Positions 36,435-47,521 of a DNA stretch of 64,000 nucleotides are shown one piece after another. The position numbers were made by a program, and so were the translations under genes. Source of the DNA: Flagellimonas onchidii (GTDB taxonomy: Bacteria; Bacteroidota; Bacteroidia; Flavobacteriales; Flavobacteriaceae). Each line of letters starts with the position of its first letter. The first letter of the stretch is position 1. The stretch is taken from positions 62,001 through 126,000 of the forward strand of contig NZ_SRXX01000012.1 of assembly GCF_004804315.1 (NCBI RefSeq), given 5' to 3'. Under the pieces are notes generated by a model. That model made no database searches. It was given only the letters and a program-made list of their open reading frames with translations, and was not told where the DNA came from.

Positions 36435-38993
36435 TTAACCATCTGCTTTAGGTGACTTTTCAGGTTTTTCAATTTTAATCTTTAGCTCTTCTTTTTTCGC
36501 ATCTAAGTCAATGAAAATGCTATCGCCTTCATTCAATTTAGAATTTACGATTTCTTCAGCCAAGGCATCCTCGATATATTTCTGAATTGCTCTTTTTAAC
36601 GGTCTTGCACCGTATTGCTTATCAAAACCTTTATCGGCGATGTAATCTTTGGCCTTGTTAGAGAGTTTAAGGTCATATCCGATTTCCTTAATACGCTTAT
36701 AAAGCTTGTTCAATTCAATATCGATAATCTTATGAATATCCTCTCGCTCCAATGGATTGAACACGATTACATCATCAATCCTGTTCAAGAATTCTGGTGC
36801 GAACGCTTTTTTCAATGCATTTTCGATGACGCTTTTTTGATGACTGTCCGCTTGTGCTTTTTTGGCTGCTGTGCCAAAACCAACACCTTGTCCAAAATCC
36901 TTCAGCTGTCTTGCCCCTATATTGGAGGTCATAATGATGATGGTATTTCTGAAGTCTATTTTTCTGCCTAAACTATCGGTCAAAAAGCCATCGTCCAAAA
37001 CCTGGAGCAACATATTGAATACATCTGGATGCGCTTTTTCAACTTCATCCAATAGAATTACCGAATAAGGTTTACGGCGCACTTTTTCTGTAAGCTGCCC
37101 ACCTTCTTCATAACCGACATATCCAGGAGGTGCTCCTACCAATCTTGAAATTGCAAACTTTTCCATGTATTCGCTCATATCGATACGAATCAAGGCATCT
37201 TCGGAATCGAAAAGTTCTTTGGCGAGAATCTTGGCCAACTGGGTTTTTCCAACCCCTGTTTGACCCAAGAATATGAACGAACCAATAGGTTTGTTGGGAT
37301 CCTTAAGTCCAGCACGGTTTCGTTGAATGGCTTTGGCCACTTTGGCCACAGCCTCGTCCTGTCCAATTACAAATCCTTTTATTAAATCTGGAAGTTCGGC
37401 CAGCTTGTTACTTTCGGTTTGCGCGATTCTATTTACTGGGATACCGCTCATCATGGAAACCACATCTGCTACATTATCCTCTGAGACAGTTTCTCGATGT
37501 AGTTTGCTTTCCTCTTCCCAACGTTCTTGCGCTGAGGCAAGCTCTTTCTCTAAACGTTTTTCATCATCACGAAGCTTAGCGGCTTCTTCATATTTTTGTT
37601 TTTTGACTACACTGTTCTTGAGCTCCCTAACTTCTTCCAGCTGTGTTTCAAGCTCAAGAATCTGTTTGGGTACATCCATGTTCACGATATGTACACGGGA
37701 ACCTGCTTCATCAAGTGCATCAATTGCCTTATCAGGCAAAAACCTATCCGTCATATAGCGGTTGGTCAATTTTACACATGCTAATATGGCATCGTCAGTA
37801 TAATTCACATTATGATGATCCTCATATTTGCCCTTGATATTCATAAGGATTTCAATGGTTTCCTCGACCGTGGTCGGTTCTACCATAACCTTTTGGAAAC
37901 GACGTTCTAAAGCTCCATCTTTCTCAATATATTGACGGTATTCGTCTAGTGTAGTAGCTCCGATACATTGAATTTCCCCCCTGGCTAATGCAGGTTTGAA
38001 CATATTGGAGGCATCCAAACTTCCTGTGGCACCACCGGCACCTACAATGGTGTGAATTTCATCAATAAAGAGAATAATGTCATCATTCTTCTCCAGTTCG
38101 TTCATTACCGCTTTCATTCGCTCTTCGAATTGACCACGGTATTTGGTTCCTGCAACCAAAGAAGCTAGGTCCAAAGTGACTACTCGTTTGTTATATAGAA
38201 TCCTTGAGACCTTTTTGTTGATAATCCTAAGTGCCAAACCTTCGGCAATGGCACTTTTACCGACTCCAGGTTCTCCTATTAATAATGGATTGTTCTTTTT
38301 TCTTCGGCTAAGGATTTGAGAAACCCTTTCAATTTCTTTCTCACGACCTACAACCGGGTCTAATTTATTCTCTTCGGCAAGTCTGGTCAAATCACGTCCA
38401 AAATTGTCCAAGACAGGAGTTTTGGATTTTTTATTCCCTTTTTGAGAGGAACTTGAACCAAATGAACTTTCCTTAGAATCACCGGTATCATCTGGATCGC
38501 TTGGAAAGGATGATTCTGCCTGTGGAGAATCCAAATAATCATCATCACTGGTAATCATGGATTTGAACTGGTCTTTTACATTATCATAATCCACCTTTAA
38601 CTTGTGCAATAGCTTGGTGGTGGGGTCATTTTCATTTCTTAAGATGCAAAGCAGCAAATGTGCGGTATTAATGGAAGAGCTCTGAAAGAGTTTTGCTTCC
38701 AAAAAGGTGGTTTTAAGCGCGCGCTCCGCCTGCCTTGTCAGATGTAGATTCTTTTTATCCTTTTGGATGGTTCCCGTATTTGGATTTGCTGGGCTTAAGA
38801 TTTCGACTTTTCTTCTCAAATGATCCAAGTCTACGTCCAAGGCATCCAGGATATTGATGGCTTTACCGTTGCCATCGCGTAAAAGACCTAGCATTAAATG
38901 CTCTGTTCCTATAAAGTCGTGCCCTAGTCTGAGGGCTTCCTCCTTGCTATAGGCTATTACGTCTTTTACTCTTGGGGAAAAATTATCGTCCAT
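36435..38993 (-). CDS. clpC: ATP-dependent Clp protease ATP-binding subunit ClpC
   Basis: Hsp100 unfoldase feeding ClpP. Order: two Clp_N repeats (residues ~4-70, 78-145), Ser/Asp-rich linker (~150-195), AAA1 with Walker A GEPGVGKS (240-247), UVR/coiled-coil middle region (KQKYEEAAKLRDDEK), AAA2 with GQTGVGKT, and the C-terminal D2-small domain. 852 residues, full length. No ClpP gene is nearby. Divergent from gyrA. Confidence 0.96.
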   Translation of the reverse strand: MDDNFSPRVKDVIAYSKEEALRLGHDFIGTEHLMLGLLRDGNGKAINILDALDVDLDHLRRKVEILSPANPNTGTIQKDKKNLHLTRQAERALKTTFLEAKLFQSSSINTAHLLLCILRNENDPTTKLLHKLKVDYDNVKDQFKSMITSDDDYLDSPQAESSFPSDPDDTGDSKESSFGSSSSQKGNKKSKTPVLDNFGRDLTRLAEENKLDPVVGREKEIERVSQILSRRKKNNPLLIGEPGVGKSAIAEGLALRIINKKVSRILYNKRVVTLDLASLVAGTKYRGQFEERMKAVMNELEKNDDIILFIDEIHTIVGAGGATGSLDASNMFKPALARGEIQCIGATTLDEYRQYIEKDGALERRFQKVMVEPTTVEETIEILMNIKGKYEDHHNVNYTDDAILACVKLTNRYMTDRFLPDKAIDALDEAGSRVHIVNMDVPKQILELETQLEEVRELKNSVVKKQKYEEAAKLRDDEKRLEKELASAQERWEEESKLHRETVSEDNVADVVSMMSGIPVNRIAQTESNKLAELPDLIKGFVIGQDEAVAKVAKAIQRNRAGLKDPNKPIGSFIFLGQTGVGKTQLAKILAKELFDSEDALIRIDMSEYMEKFAISRLVGAPPGYVGYEEGGQLTEKVRRKPYSVILLDEVEKAHPDVFNMLLQVLDDGFLTDSLGRKIDFRNTIIIMTSNIGARQLKDFGQGVGFGTAAKKAQADSHQKSVIENALKKAFAPEFLNRIDDVIVFNPLEREDIHKIIDIELNKLYKRIKEIGYDLKLSNKAKDYIADKGFDKQYGARPLKRAIQKYIEDALAEEIVNSKLNEGDSIFIDLDAKKEELKIKIEKPEKSPKADG

Positions 38994-39252
38994 ATACTAC
39001 CTTTTCAGCAATTAAAATTAATAAAAGTATTATTACCGTAGTCAAATACCGTACCCTTAATCGATAAACTTGTAGTAAAAGTCGAAATAAAACCCATTTT
39101 CGGTAGAGTTTAACAAAGTTTTATCAGCTATTTACAGTTAAAATACGATGTTGATAATTTTTTTAATAAAGTGCGGGGCAATTGTTTTCAAAGGTGCGAT
39201 TTTGCGTATATTGCCGTGATATTTTAACCGCAAAAAACAAGAGGATTTTAGC

Positions 39253-41787
39253 ATGGCTGAAGGAGAAAAGTTAATTCCTATCAACATTGAAGATGAGATG
39301 AAATCTGCCTACATTGATTATTCAATGTCGGTCATTGTGTCACGTGCCCTGCCAGATGTCAGGGACGGACTAAAACCGGTTCACCGAAGAGTACTTTTTG
39401 GTATGCATGAGCTTGGTGTCAGGTCTACAAGTGCCCATAAGAAATCGGCTCGTATTGTTGGGGAGGTGCTGGGTAAGTACCACCCACACGGCGATACATC
39501 GGTATATGATGCTATGGTGCGTATGGCCCAAGAATGGAGCTTACGGTATATGCTGGTAGATGGGCAAGGAAACTTTGGTTCTGTGGATGGTGATAGCCCA
39601 GCGGCAATGCGTTACACTGAGGCAAGAATGCGCAAGATTGCCGACGACATGTTGGCTGATATCGATAAGGACACAGTTGACCATCAATTAAATTTTGACG
39701 ATTCGTTAAAAGAGCCTACGGTTCTCCCAACCCGAATACCTGCTTTGTTGGTGAACGGAGCTTCTGGTATTGCAGTTGGTATGGCTACCAATATGCCACC
39801 ACATAATCTTTCTGAAGTAGTAGATGGTACCGTTGCATATATTGATAACAATGATATTGAGATTGATGAGCTGATAACGCATATTAAAGCTCCAGATTTC
39901 CCAACAGGCGGAATCATTTATGGCTATGATGGTGTCAAGGAAGCTTTTCATACGGGTCGTGGCCGTGTTGTAATGCGTGGTAAGGCCACCTTTGAAGAGG
40001 TTCAAGGACGAGAATGCATCATTGTGACGGAGATTCCTTATCAGGTGAACAAGGCCGATATGATCAAAAAGACGGCCGATCTGATCAATGATAAAAAGAT
40101 AGAAGGGATTTCTTCCATTAGGGATGAGTCTGACAGAAAAGGAATGCGTATTGTGTACATTCTTAAGCGTGATGCCATTCCCAACATTGTGTTGAATATG
40201 CTTTATAAGTATACAGCACTTCAATCTTCTTTCAGTGTAAATAACATTGCGTTGGTCAATGGAAGGCCGCAGTTGCTTAACCTAAAGGAAATCATTCATC
40301 ATTTTGTAGAGCATAGACATGAAGTAGTGGTGCGCAGAACAAAGTTTGAGCTTAAAAAAGCTGAAGATCGCGCGCACATTTTGGAAGGTCTTATTATAGC
40401 ATCAGATAATATTGACGAGGTTATAGCAATTATTCGAGGATCATCCAACGTGGAAGAGGCTAGAAACAACCTGATGGAACGTTTCAAGTTGACCGAAATT
40501 CAGGCCAAGGCCATCGTAGAAATGCGCTTACGCCAGCTTACTGGACTGGAGCAGGACAAACTACGTGAAGAATATGATGAACTTTTGAAGACCATTGAGG
40601 ATTTGAAGGACATTCTTGCCAAGAAGGAACGTAGAATGGAAATCATCAAAGATGAGCTTCTTGAAGTTAAGGATAAGTATGGTGATGAAAGAAGGTCTGA
40701 AATCAACTTTGCCGGTGGCGATTTGAGCATTGAGGATATGATTCCGGATGAGCAGGTGGTTATTACAATTTCACATGCGGGTTACATTAAACGTACACCT
40801 TTGACCGAATACAAGACCCAAAACAGGGGAGGAGTAGGTCAAAAGGCTTCCTCGACCCGAAATGAGGACTTCTTAGAACATCTTTTTGTGGGAACCAACC
40901 ACCAATACATGTTGTTCTTTACACAAAAAGGTAAATGTTTTTGGATGCGTGTTTACGAAATTCCAGAAGGAAGCCGTACTTCCAAAGGAAGGGCCATCCA
41001 AAACCTTATCAATATTGAACAAGAGGACAAGGTGAAGGCATTCATATGTACCCAGGACTTGAAAGATGAGGACTATGTGAATTCACATTACGTGATTATG
41101 GCCACAAAAAAGGGTACAGTGAAGAAGACATCCTTGGAACAGTACTCAAGACCGCGTCAAAACGGAATCAATGCGATTACCATTAGGGATGAAGATGAAC
41201 TGCTCGAGGCCAAACTCACTACTGGGACAAGTCAAATTTTCCTAGGGTTGAAATCTGGTAAGGCCATCCGATTTGAAGAAGGAAAGACCAGACCTATGGG
41301 TAGAAATGCTTCTGGTGTTAGAGGAATTACCTTAGCTGATGATAAAGACGAGGTTATCGGAATGGTTTCAGTCCATAACTTTGAAGATGATATCTTGGTG
41401 GTTTCTGAAAACGGTTATGGTAAGCGCTCAACCATTGATGACTATCGTGTGACCAATCGAGGAGGTAAGGGAGTTAAAACCATTTCCATTACAGATAAGA
41501 CAGGAGGTCTTGTGGCTATCAAAAATGTTTCTGACACCGATGATCTTATGATTATTAATAAATCAGGTATCGCCATCAGAATGGGTGTCGAGGATTTACG
41601 TGTAATGGGACGTGCAACACAAGGTGTAAGACTTATCAATCTTAAGGATAAGGACTCTATTGCGGCCGTTGCCAAGGTGATGAAGGATGAGGATGCTGTT
41701 GAAGAGGCCGATATACTTGATATTGAGGTAAATGGGGAAGATGGCACGGCAATTGATAACAATACGGACGATAGTAATAAGGAATAA
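39253..41787 (+). CDS. gyrA: DNA gyrase subunit A
   Basis: Type IIA topoisomerase subunit that cuts and rejoins DNA; catalytic Tyr121 in MRYTEARM. The GyrA box is present as QNRGGVG, distinguishing it from ParC, and six beta-propeller blades follow. Quinolone-determining positions read HGDTSVYD: Thr82 and Asp86, which I take as the flavobacterial wild-type. 844 residues, complete; the acidic C-terminal tail is unremarkable. Confidence 0.97.
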   Translation: MAEGEKLIPINIEDEMKSAYIDYSMSVIVSRALPDVRDGLKPVHRRVLFGMHELGVRSTSAHKKSARIVGEVLGKYHPHGDTSVYDAMVRMAQEWSLRYMLVDGQGNFGSVDGDSPAAMRYTEARMRKIADDMLADIDKDTVDHQLNFDDSLKEPTVLPTRIPALLVNGASGIAVGMATNMPPHNLSEVVDGTVAYIDNNDIEIDELITHIKAPDFPTGGIIYGYDGVKEAFHTGRGRVVMRGKATFEEVQGRECIIVTEIPYQVNKADMIKKTADLINDKKIEGISSIRDESDRKGMRIVYILKRDAIPNIVLNMLYKYTALQSSFSVNNIALVNGRPQLLNLKEIIHHFVEHRHEVVVRRTKFELKKAEDRAHILEGLIIASDNIDEVIAIIRGSSNVEEARNNLMERFKLTEIQAKAIVEMRLRQLTGLEQDKLREEYDELLKTIEDLKDILAKKERRMEIIKDELLEVKDKYGDERRSEINFAGGDLSIEDMIPDEQVVITISHAGYIKRTPLTEYKTQNRGGVGQKASSTRNEDFLEHLFVGTNHQYMLFFTQKGKCFWMRVYEIPEGSRTSKGRAIQNLINIEQEDKVKAFICTQDLKDEDYVNSHYVIMATKKGTVKKTSLEQYSRPRQNGINAITIRDEDELLEAKLTTGTSQIFLGLKSGKAIRFEEGKTRPMGRNASGVRGITLADDKDEVIGMVSVHNFEDDILVVSENGYGKRSTIDDYRVTNRGGKGVKTISITDKTGGLVAIKNVSDTDDLMIINKSGIAIRMGVEDLRVMGRATQGVRLINLKDKDSIAAVAKVMKDEDAVEEADILDIEVNGEDGTAIDNNTDDSNKE

Positions 41788-41814
41788 TCATAAACACTAA
41801 TAATTACATTTAAA

Positions 41815-43077
41815 ATGAAAACTAAAGTTTTAATGCTACTAGCCGTTGGAATTTCTACAATGGGATTCTCTCAAAAGAACGAAATCAAGGCGGCTGAAAA
41901 GGCGCTTAAGGGAGGAGATGCAGCTAGTGCAAAGGCTTCAATAGATAGTGCAGCTTCTTTAATTGATGCGGCAGACCCTAGATTACAAGCTCAATATTAT
42001 GCGGTTAAAGGAAACGTATATTCAGATTTGGCCAAGAAAGGTGATCAAACAGCTTTTGAACCCGCTATTGATGCCTTCAAAAAAGTTGTTTCTATTGAGG
42101 AAGAGAGTGGAAAGGAGAAATACACAACTATTGCCACCCAAAGCCTTTCGCAAATGACCTCAGATTTGATTAATGCTGCTGTTGAAGACAACAATAACAA
42201 AAAATTTGACAAGGCTGCAGATAAACTGTATATGGGATATAAATTAAGTCCAACGGATACTGTTTATTTGTACTATGCAGCAAGTAGTGCCGTTAATGGC
42301 AGTAATTATGAAAAGGCCTTAACGTATTACAACGAACTTAAAGACCTTGGATATGATGGAAGTGGTGTTACCTATACGGCAGTAAATGTGGAGACTGGAG
42401 AAGTTGAGACCATGGATCAAAGTACTAGGGATTTATACGTAAAAGCTGGAACGCACAAAGAACCAAAAGAAGAAAGAACACCATCTAAGAAAGCGGAGAT
42501 TGTAAAGAATATCGCTTTGATTTATCAACAACTTGGAGATAATGATAAAGCCTTGGCCGCTTATGTTGATGCTAGACAAGTTGACCCTCAAGACGTAAAC
42601 TTGGTTTTAGGAGAGGCTAACCTTCATTACGCAATGGGCGATAAGGATAAGTTTAAGCAATTAATGGGTGCGGCTTCTGAAATGGCCCCTGACAACGCTG
42701 ATTTACTTTATAACATTGGCGTAATCAATATGGAACAAGGTAATCTTGAAGAAGCGAGAGATGCTTATAGAAAGACCTTGAACATAGACCCTGGATATAT
42801 CAATGCTCTTTTGAACCTTTCCACGACCTATGTTAACGAAGGTAACGGACTTATAGACGAAATGAATACCTTAGGAAGCTCAAAAGCGGATATTGCTAGA
42901 TATGACGAATTGAAAGAGCAAAAGGATAATTTGTTTGGTGAAGGTGCCAAAGTACTGGAAGATGCACTGAAAACAAATCCTGACAATCAGGGAGTACTTT
43001 CCCAGCTTAAAAATATATATGGAGCTTTGGGAGATACTGAAAACTTCATGCGTATTAAAAAACTTCTAGGGGAATAA
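41815..43077 (+). CDS. TPR-repeat protein, exported
   Basis: 420 residues; short signal peptide (LMLLAVGISTMGFSQ) and at least five TPR-like repeats, e.g. LYYAASSAVNGSNYEKALTYY, AEIVKNIALIYQQLGDNDKALAAYVDARQ and LLYNIGVINMEQGNLEEARDAYRKTL (given in parts). The gyrA-TPR gene order is frequent in flavobacteria. Function unknown, presumably scaffold. 27 bases after gyrA, so may be read through from it. Confidence 0.85.
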   Translation: MKTKVLMLLAVGISTMGFSQKNEIKAAEKALKGGDAASAKASIDSAASLIDAADPRLQAQYYAVKGNVYSDLAKKGDQTAFEPAIDAFKKVVSIEEESGKEKYTTIATQSLSQMTSDLINAAVEDNNNKKFDKAADKLYMGYKLSPTDTVYLYYAASSAVNGSNYEKALTYYNELKDLGYDGSGVTYTAVNVETGEVETMDQSTRDLYVKAGTHKEPKEERTPSKKAEIVKNIALIYQQLGDNDKALAAYVDARQVDPQDVNLVLGEANLHYAMGDKDKFKQLMGAASEMAPDNADLLYNIGVINMEQGNLEEARDAYRKTLNIDPGYINALLNLSTTYVNEGNGLIDEMNTLGSSKADIARYDELKEQKDNLFGEGAKVLEDALKTNPDNQGVLSQLKNIYGALGDTENFMRIKKLLGE

Positions 43078-43100
43078 TACATTGACTTCCCTTAAAAAAC

Positions 43101-43132
43101 AAAAAAGGCCCATTTTAAAATGGGCCTTTTTT
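43101..43132. terminator. Bidirectional terminator
   Basis: A 32-base perfect palindrome, with arms AAAAAAGGCCCATTTT and its complement, serving the TPR gene on the plus strand and the NlpC gene on the minus strand (stop two bases away). Confidence 0.9.
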
Positions 43133-43133
43133 G

Positions 43134-43886
43134 TTACACGATTTTTTTAATTACTCTTAGTTTATGGGAATAGAGCTTTTCATCCGTATTAAAGATTCCG
43201 GTATGATCTATACGGTCAATTCGAACATGTCCGTTGACGTGTATTATATAATTATCCTTTAGGATAATGCCCACATGATCAATGACTCCTTCATGATTAT
43301 CAAAAAAGGCAAGGTCTCCCGGTTCGCTTTCTTCAATAAAACTTAGCGCTTCTCCTTGAGTTGATTGAGCTTCGGCACTTCTTTTTAAAGTATATCCGTT
43401 GATTTTGTAAACCATCTGGGTAAATCCGGAACAATCAATTCCAAATGGTGTCTTCCCACCTTTTTGATATGGCGCTTTTAAATATAATAAAGCCGTATCA
43501 ACTAAATCCGATTTAGGGTTTTGGCCATGTGTCGAATTGCCTTCAAAAGTATGTCCCACTAAATTAGTCATTGAGATGAATGACCCAAGAAGTATAGGAA
43601 GTAACATGCCGTCTTCGGTACATATATGGGAAACAATATCGGATGATAGTTTTTTGGTAGAAGATGTATTTAAACTTTCAAAATCGTTTTCTGAAATTAA
43701 TGCAATTTGGTTATTTGGAACCCACCCTTCACAGCTATCAAAAGCAACCCTTATCCGGCTCCATTTTTTTCTGCTTTCCAGAATTTTGAAGTAATCCCCA
43801 TATAAGAGCTGCGATACCAACTCTGTAGTGTCATCAGGAGATATTCTTATAGAAACAACACTTAAAAGGCAAACTCCATATTGCAT
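43134..43886 (-). CDS. NlpC/P60 (C40) peptidase with SH3-like domain
   Basis: 250 residues. N-terminal bacterial SH3 region (residues ~15-65, SRIRVAFDSCEGWVPNNQ) binds wall peptides; C-terminal NlpC/P60 domain with catalytic C152 in FGIDCSGF and His in DHVGIIL, plus HVNG. It should cleave gamma-D-Glu-mDap or related bonds in peptidoglycan turnover. No signal peptide is obvious, so a cytosolic or recycling role is possible. Confidence 0.88.
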   Translation of the reverse strand: MQYGVCLLSVVSIRISPDDTTELVSQLLYGDYFKILESRKKWSRIRVAFDSCEGWVPNNQIALISENDFESLNTSSTKKLSSDIVSHICTEDGMLLPILLGSFISMTNLVGHTFEGNSTHGQNPKSDLVDTALLYLKAPYQKGGKTPFGIDCSGFTQMVYKINGYTLKRSAEAQSTQGEALSFIEESEPGDLAFFDNHEGVIDHVGIILKDNYIIHVNGHVRIDRIDHTGIFNTDEKLYSHKLRVIKKIV

Positions 43887-43900
43887 GTGCAGAGCCTGTG

Positions 43901-45076
43901 TTAGTTTCTTTCAAGAACAATTGCAGATGCACCTCCACCACCATTGCAAATGGCCGCAGCACCCAATTTTCCATTATTTTGCTCAAGCACGCTCAGTAAT
44001 GTAATGGTGATACGGGCTCCAGAACAGCCCAAAGGATGTCCTAGGGATACTGCCCCACCATTTATATTTACGTTGGAGTCCTTTAATCCTAAAAGTTTCA
44101 TATTGGCAAGTCCTACTACAGAAAATGCTTCGTTGAACTCAAAAAAATCTATATCACCAATAGTAACACCTGCTCTGTCCAATGCTTTTGGTAATGCCTT
44201 GGCAGGGGCAGTAGTAAACCATTTGGGTTCATGCGCAGCATCGGCGTACCCTTTAACGGTGGCCAAAGGTTTAATATTGAGTTCTGAAGCTTTTTCCTCG
44301 CTCATAAGCACCACTGCTGCCGCTCCATCGTTAATTGTTGAGGCATTTGCGGCGGTTACCGTCCCATCCTTGGTAAAAGCAGGACGAAGAGCAGGAATTT
44401 TTTCCATTTTTACATTCTTATATTCCTCATCTTCACTTACAATCAGAGGTTCACCTCTACGTTGTGGAACTTCCACAGGAACCACTTCACTGGCAAATTT
44501 TCCATCTTTCCAAGCCTTGGCCGACCTTTCATAGGATTGAATTGCAAAAGCATCTTGCTCTTCACGAGTAAAATTGTGTTCAGCCGCACACGCATCTGCA
44601 CAAACACCCATGGCGTTTTGATCATACACATCCACTAAACCGTCTTTCTGCATTCCATCAACCAAAGTTGCCGGTCCAAATTTCAACCCGTTTCTCATGT
44701 AAGCATAATGAGGAATAAGGCTCATGTTTTCCATTCCACCAGCAACAACAATTGAGTTTTCACCCAATGAGATGGACTGCGCTGCTTGCATTATAGACTT
44801 CATTCCAGAAGCACATACTTTGTTTACCGTAGTGCAGGGCACTGAATCGGGTATTCCGGCGTATATGGCCGCTTGTCTCGCTGGCGCTTGACCCGTACCT
44901 GCCTGAACAACATTTCCCATAAGTACTTCTTCTACCTGCTCAGGTTTTAAGCCCACTTTGTCCAAAGCTCCTTTTATGGCCACTGCACCTAATTTAGGCG
45001 CCGGAATACTGGATAAGGCCCCCATAAAACTGCCTATTGGGGTTCTTGCAACGGAAACAATAACAACTTTGTTCAT
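43901..45076 (-). CDS. Acetyl-CoA C-acetyltransferase / thiolase
   Basis: Thiolase superfamily, 391 residues. Nucleophile C88 in VNKVCASGMKSI, and C-terminal NGGAVSLGHPLGCSGAR (His) and CNGGGGASA (Cys acid/base) are all intact. Biosynthetic (acetoacetyl-CoA) versus degradative cannot be decided from sequence; the short chain-length loop suggests acetyl-CoA acetyltransferase. Confidence 0.93.
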   Translation of the reverse strand: MNKVVIVSVARTPIGSFMGALSSIPAPKLGAVAIKGALDKVGLKPEQVEEVLMGNVVQAGTGQAPARQAAIYAGIPDSVPCTTVNKVCASGMKSIMQAAQSISLGENSIVVAGGMENMSLIPHYAYMRNGLKFGPATLVDGMQKDGLVDVYDQNAMGVCADACAAEHNFTREEQDAFAIQSYERSAKAWKDGKFASEVVPVEVPQRRGEPLIVSEDEEYKNVKMEKIPALRPAFTKDGTVTAANASTINDGAAAVVLMSEEKASELNIKPLATVKGYADAAHEPKWFTTAPAKALPKALDRAGVTIGDIDFFEFNEAFSVVGLANMKLLGLKDSNVNINGGAVSLGHPLGCSGARITITLLSVLEQNNGKLGAAAICNGGGGASAIVLERN

Positions 45077-45188
45077 CTGCGAATTTTTACTGACGCGAAA
45101 ATACTAAAATTATATGCAACGCTTAATGGTTTAATGTCCACTACACTTCTTATTTATATTTTCTATTTTTGAGGCAATAGCATATAGA

Positions 45189-47225
45189 ATGGGAAAAACT
45201 TTAGATAATGTTTACAAACATCAATCACTTGTCTACAAGTATTTTCTCTATGTTGTAACAGTCGCATTGATTGTCTTTTTCTTTCCAAAAGGAGGCAAGT
45301 TTAAGTATGAATTCCAAAAAGGTAGACCTTGGCAGTATGAAAATTTATATGCACCGATAGATTTCTCTATTAAGAAAACTCAAGAGGAGATAGCAAGTGA
45401 ACAACAATCATTGCGCGATAACAAAGTTGATTATTACACTTTTGACCCTTCGATACCCGCAAAAATAAAAGACGATCTTGAAAAGGAACTCATAGGTTTC
45501 TCTACGGCCAACAGTTTTTCAAGTTCTGAAAAAGAAAAGCTACTGAACACTGGAATAAGGGTATTGGACAGCATTTATAACTTGGGCATCTTTCAAGACT
45601 TGCCAACCCCCAGCTCTGTTTTAGTTGTGCGAAATAATGAAGCAAAACCGTTAATGTCCACCAGCTATTATGACCTAGCTAAGACAACGATATTGATATC
45701 AGAATTAATTTCTGGGGAAAATGACCAGGTAAGGGCAATTTTAGGTAATACCATTCAGGGGATTTTACAGGCAAATTTGTTTTTTGACAATGCACTGACC
45801 GAAAAGGCCCTTGAGGATGAACTGAGCAGAATTTCTTTTACTAGGGGAGAGGTTTCAGAAGGAACCTTGATTGTAGCTAAAGGAGAGGTGGTAGAAGCCG
45901 AAAATTTAAAAATACTGGATTCACTCAAAGAAGAATTTGAATCTGAACTATGGCGTGGCAACAATTATTACTTCATCCTTTTAGGATATACCATTTTGGT
46001 GGCGTTGGTATTAATAATGTTGTTTTTATTTTTAAAGCGCTACAGGAAAAATATATTTGAGAACAATAATAAGGTCACTTTCATTTTTGTAAATATAGTT
46101 CTAATGGTCTTGGCGACCACGCTTATGGTCAAGAACAATGAGAATTATGTATATGTGGTACCGTTATGTATTCTTCCTTTGGTGCTTAAAAACTTTTTTG
46201 ATGCCAGATTGGGCTTGTTTGCACATGTTCTTACAGTTTTAATTTTAGGGTTTGTGGTTCCCAATAGCTTTGAGTACATTTTTTTACAGACCATCGCAGG
46301 GATTGTAACTATTTTAACAGCATCGGAACTTTACAAAAGAGCAAACCTCTTTATTTCGGTTGGGCAGATTACATTGATTTATATCATTGGATATTTTGCG
46401 TTTCATGCCATTCACGAAGGTAATTTGGATAACATAGAATGGATGCTTTTTGGGATATTCGTTCTTAATGGCCTTTTAACTCTTTTTGCTCAACCCTTGA
46501 TTTATATTTATGAGAAAATCTTTGGATTGGTCTCCGATGTATCGCTACTTGAGTTATCCGATACCAACTCCAAACTCCTAAAGGAATTATCAGATAAAGC
46601 ACCTGGAACTTTTCATCATTCACTTCAAGTGGCGAACTTGGCGGAAGCGGCCGCCAACGAGATAGGGGCAAACGCAATGCTGGTAAGGGTAGGGGCATTA
46701 TACCATGATATTGGCAAGATGAACAATCCAACTTTTTTTACTGAAAATCAAATTACCAGTGTAAATCCACATGATGATTTACCCCCCAGAGAAAGTGCTA
46801 AGATTATTATTGATCATGTAATACAGGGGATTGAAATAGCCAGAAAGAACAATTTGCCGGACAGAATAATCGATTTTTTGCGAACCCACCATGGAACCAC
46901 ATTGGTTTTCTATTTCTATAAAAGACAACAAGAACTGGAGGGAGAAGCTAATGAGGACAATTTTAGATACCCCGGGCCGATTCCATTCTCAAAAGAAACA
47001 GCAATATTGATGATGTCGGATGCCGTTGAGGCCGCCTCTAAAAGTCTTAAGAATCCGACATATGTTATAATTGACGAGTTTGTCGAAAAAATTGTAAAAG
47101 GACAAATGCAGGCACACCAGTTTTTAAATGCCAACATTACCCTAAAAGAAATAGAAAAGGTGAAAAAAGTATTGAAGCAAAAGTTGACCAATATTTACCA
47201 TCTTCGAGTGGAGTACCCTGAATAA
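45189..47225 (+). CDS. 7TM-HD domain protein (PgpH-like phosphodiesterase)
   Basis: 678 residues: extracytoplasmic 7TMR-HDED-type N-terminal region (~1-260, with an N-terminal TM helix), seven TM helices (~265-430), then cytosolic HD domain with the metal-binding motif YHDIGKM (H505, D506). Family members (PgpH) hydrolyse c-di-AMP; that activity is inferred by family, and the presence of a diadenylate cyclase in this genome is not tested here. Divergent from the thiolase. Confidence 0.87.
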   Translation: MGKTLDNVYKHQSLVYKYFLYVVTVALIVFFFPKGGKFKYEFQKGRPWQYENLYAPIDFSIKKTQEEIASEQQSLRDNKVDYYTFDPSIPAKIKDDLEKELIGFSTANSFSSSEKEKLLNTGIRVLDSIYNLGIFQDLPTPSSVLVVRNNEAKPLMSTSYYDLAKTTILISELISGENDQVRAILGNTIQGILQANLFFDNALTEKALEDELSRISFTRGEVSEGTLIVAKGEVVEAENLKILDSLKEEFESELWRGNNYYFILLGYTILVALVLIMLFLFLKRYRKNIFENNNKVTFIFVNIVLMVLATTLMVKNNENYVYVVPLCILPLVLKNFFDARLGLFAHVLTVLILGFVVPNSFEYIFLQTIAGIVTILTASELYKRANLFISVGQITLIYIIGYFAFHAIHEGNLDNIEWMLFGIFVLNGLLTLFAQPLIYIYEKIFGLVSDVSLLELSDTNSKLLKELSDKAPGTFHHSLQVANLAEAAANEIGANAMLVRVGALYHDIGKMNNPTFFTENQITSVNPHDDLPPRESAKIIIDHVIQGIEIARKNNLPDRIIDFLRTHHGTTLVFYFYKRQQELEGEANEDNFRYPGPIPFSKETAILMMSDAVEAASKSLKNPTYVIIDEFVEKIVKGQMQAHQFLNANITLKEIEKVKKVLKQKLTNIYHLRVEYPE

Positions 47226-47267
47226 CAGGTATGGAATAAATTCGTTTCAAAAAAATAGAAAAAATAG

Positions 47268-47298
47268 TTGCGTTCTTACAGATGAAAAGGTACATTTG
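47268..47298 (+). promoter_or_regulatory. Promoter of the tRNA-Ser/tRNA-Pro pair
   Basis: TTG (47268-47270), 20 bases, TACATTTG (47291-47298): Bacteroidota sigma-A type. The first tRNA starts 40 bases later. Confidence 0.7.
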
Positions 47299-47338
47299 CA
47301 TCCGCATTTTCAAAATGCACGTTCATAATAAAATGTTA

Positions 47339-47422
47339 GGAGAGGTGCCGGAGTGGTAACGGAGCAGATTGCTAATCTGTCGGCGGGTAACTGTCGCCTG
47401 GGTTCGAGTCCCAGTCTCTCCG
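47339..47422 (+). tRNA. tRNA-Ser (anticodon GCT)
   Basis: 84 nt, class II with a variable arm. Acceptor stem GGAGAGG/TCTCTCC, anticodon arm CAGATTGCTAATCTG with GCT at 47371-47373, TPsiC GGTTCGAGTC. No encoded CCA. Confidence 0.95.
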
Positions 47423-47445
47423 CTTTTTCTTTTTAACACACATCT

Positions 47446-47520
47446 CGGGGTGTAGCGTAGCCCGGTTATCGCGCCTGCTTTGGGAGCAGGAGGTCGCAGG
47501 TTCGAATCCTGCCACCCCGA
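47446..47520 (+). tRNA. tRNA-Pro (anticodon TGG), ICE insertion target
   Basis: 75 nt. Acceptor CGGGGTG/CACCCCG, anticodon stem CCTGC/GCAGG around TTTGGGA with TGG at 47481-47483, T arm GGTTCGAATCC. No encoded CCA. The ICE integrase gene lies downstream, so the 3' part of this gene is the expected attB/attL core. Confidence 0.95.
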
Positions 47521-47521
47521 C
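47500..47521 (+). other. Likely attL of the integrated element
   Basis: The 3' half of tRNA-Pro (GTTCGAATCCTGCCACCCCGA) is where tyrosine integrases of this kind usually recombine, and an integrase gene follows 228 bases away with arm-like repeats between. The second copy (attR) would be outside the window, so the exact core cannot be fixed. Confidence 0.5.

Noticed and set aside
39460..39540. Thr82 in GyrA as quinolone resistance
   Set aside because: I take Thr at this position as the normal residue in flavobacteria; not evidence of resistance.
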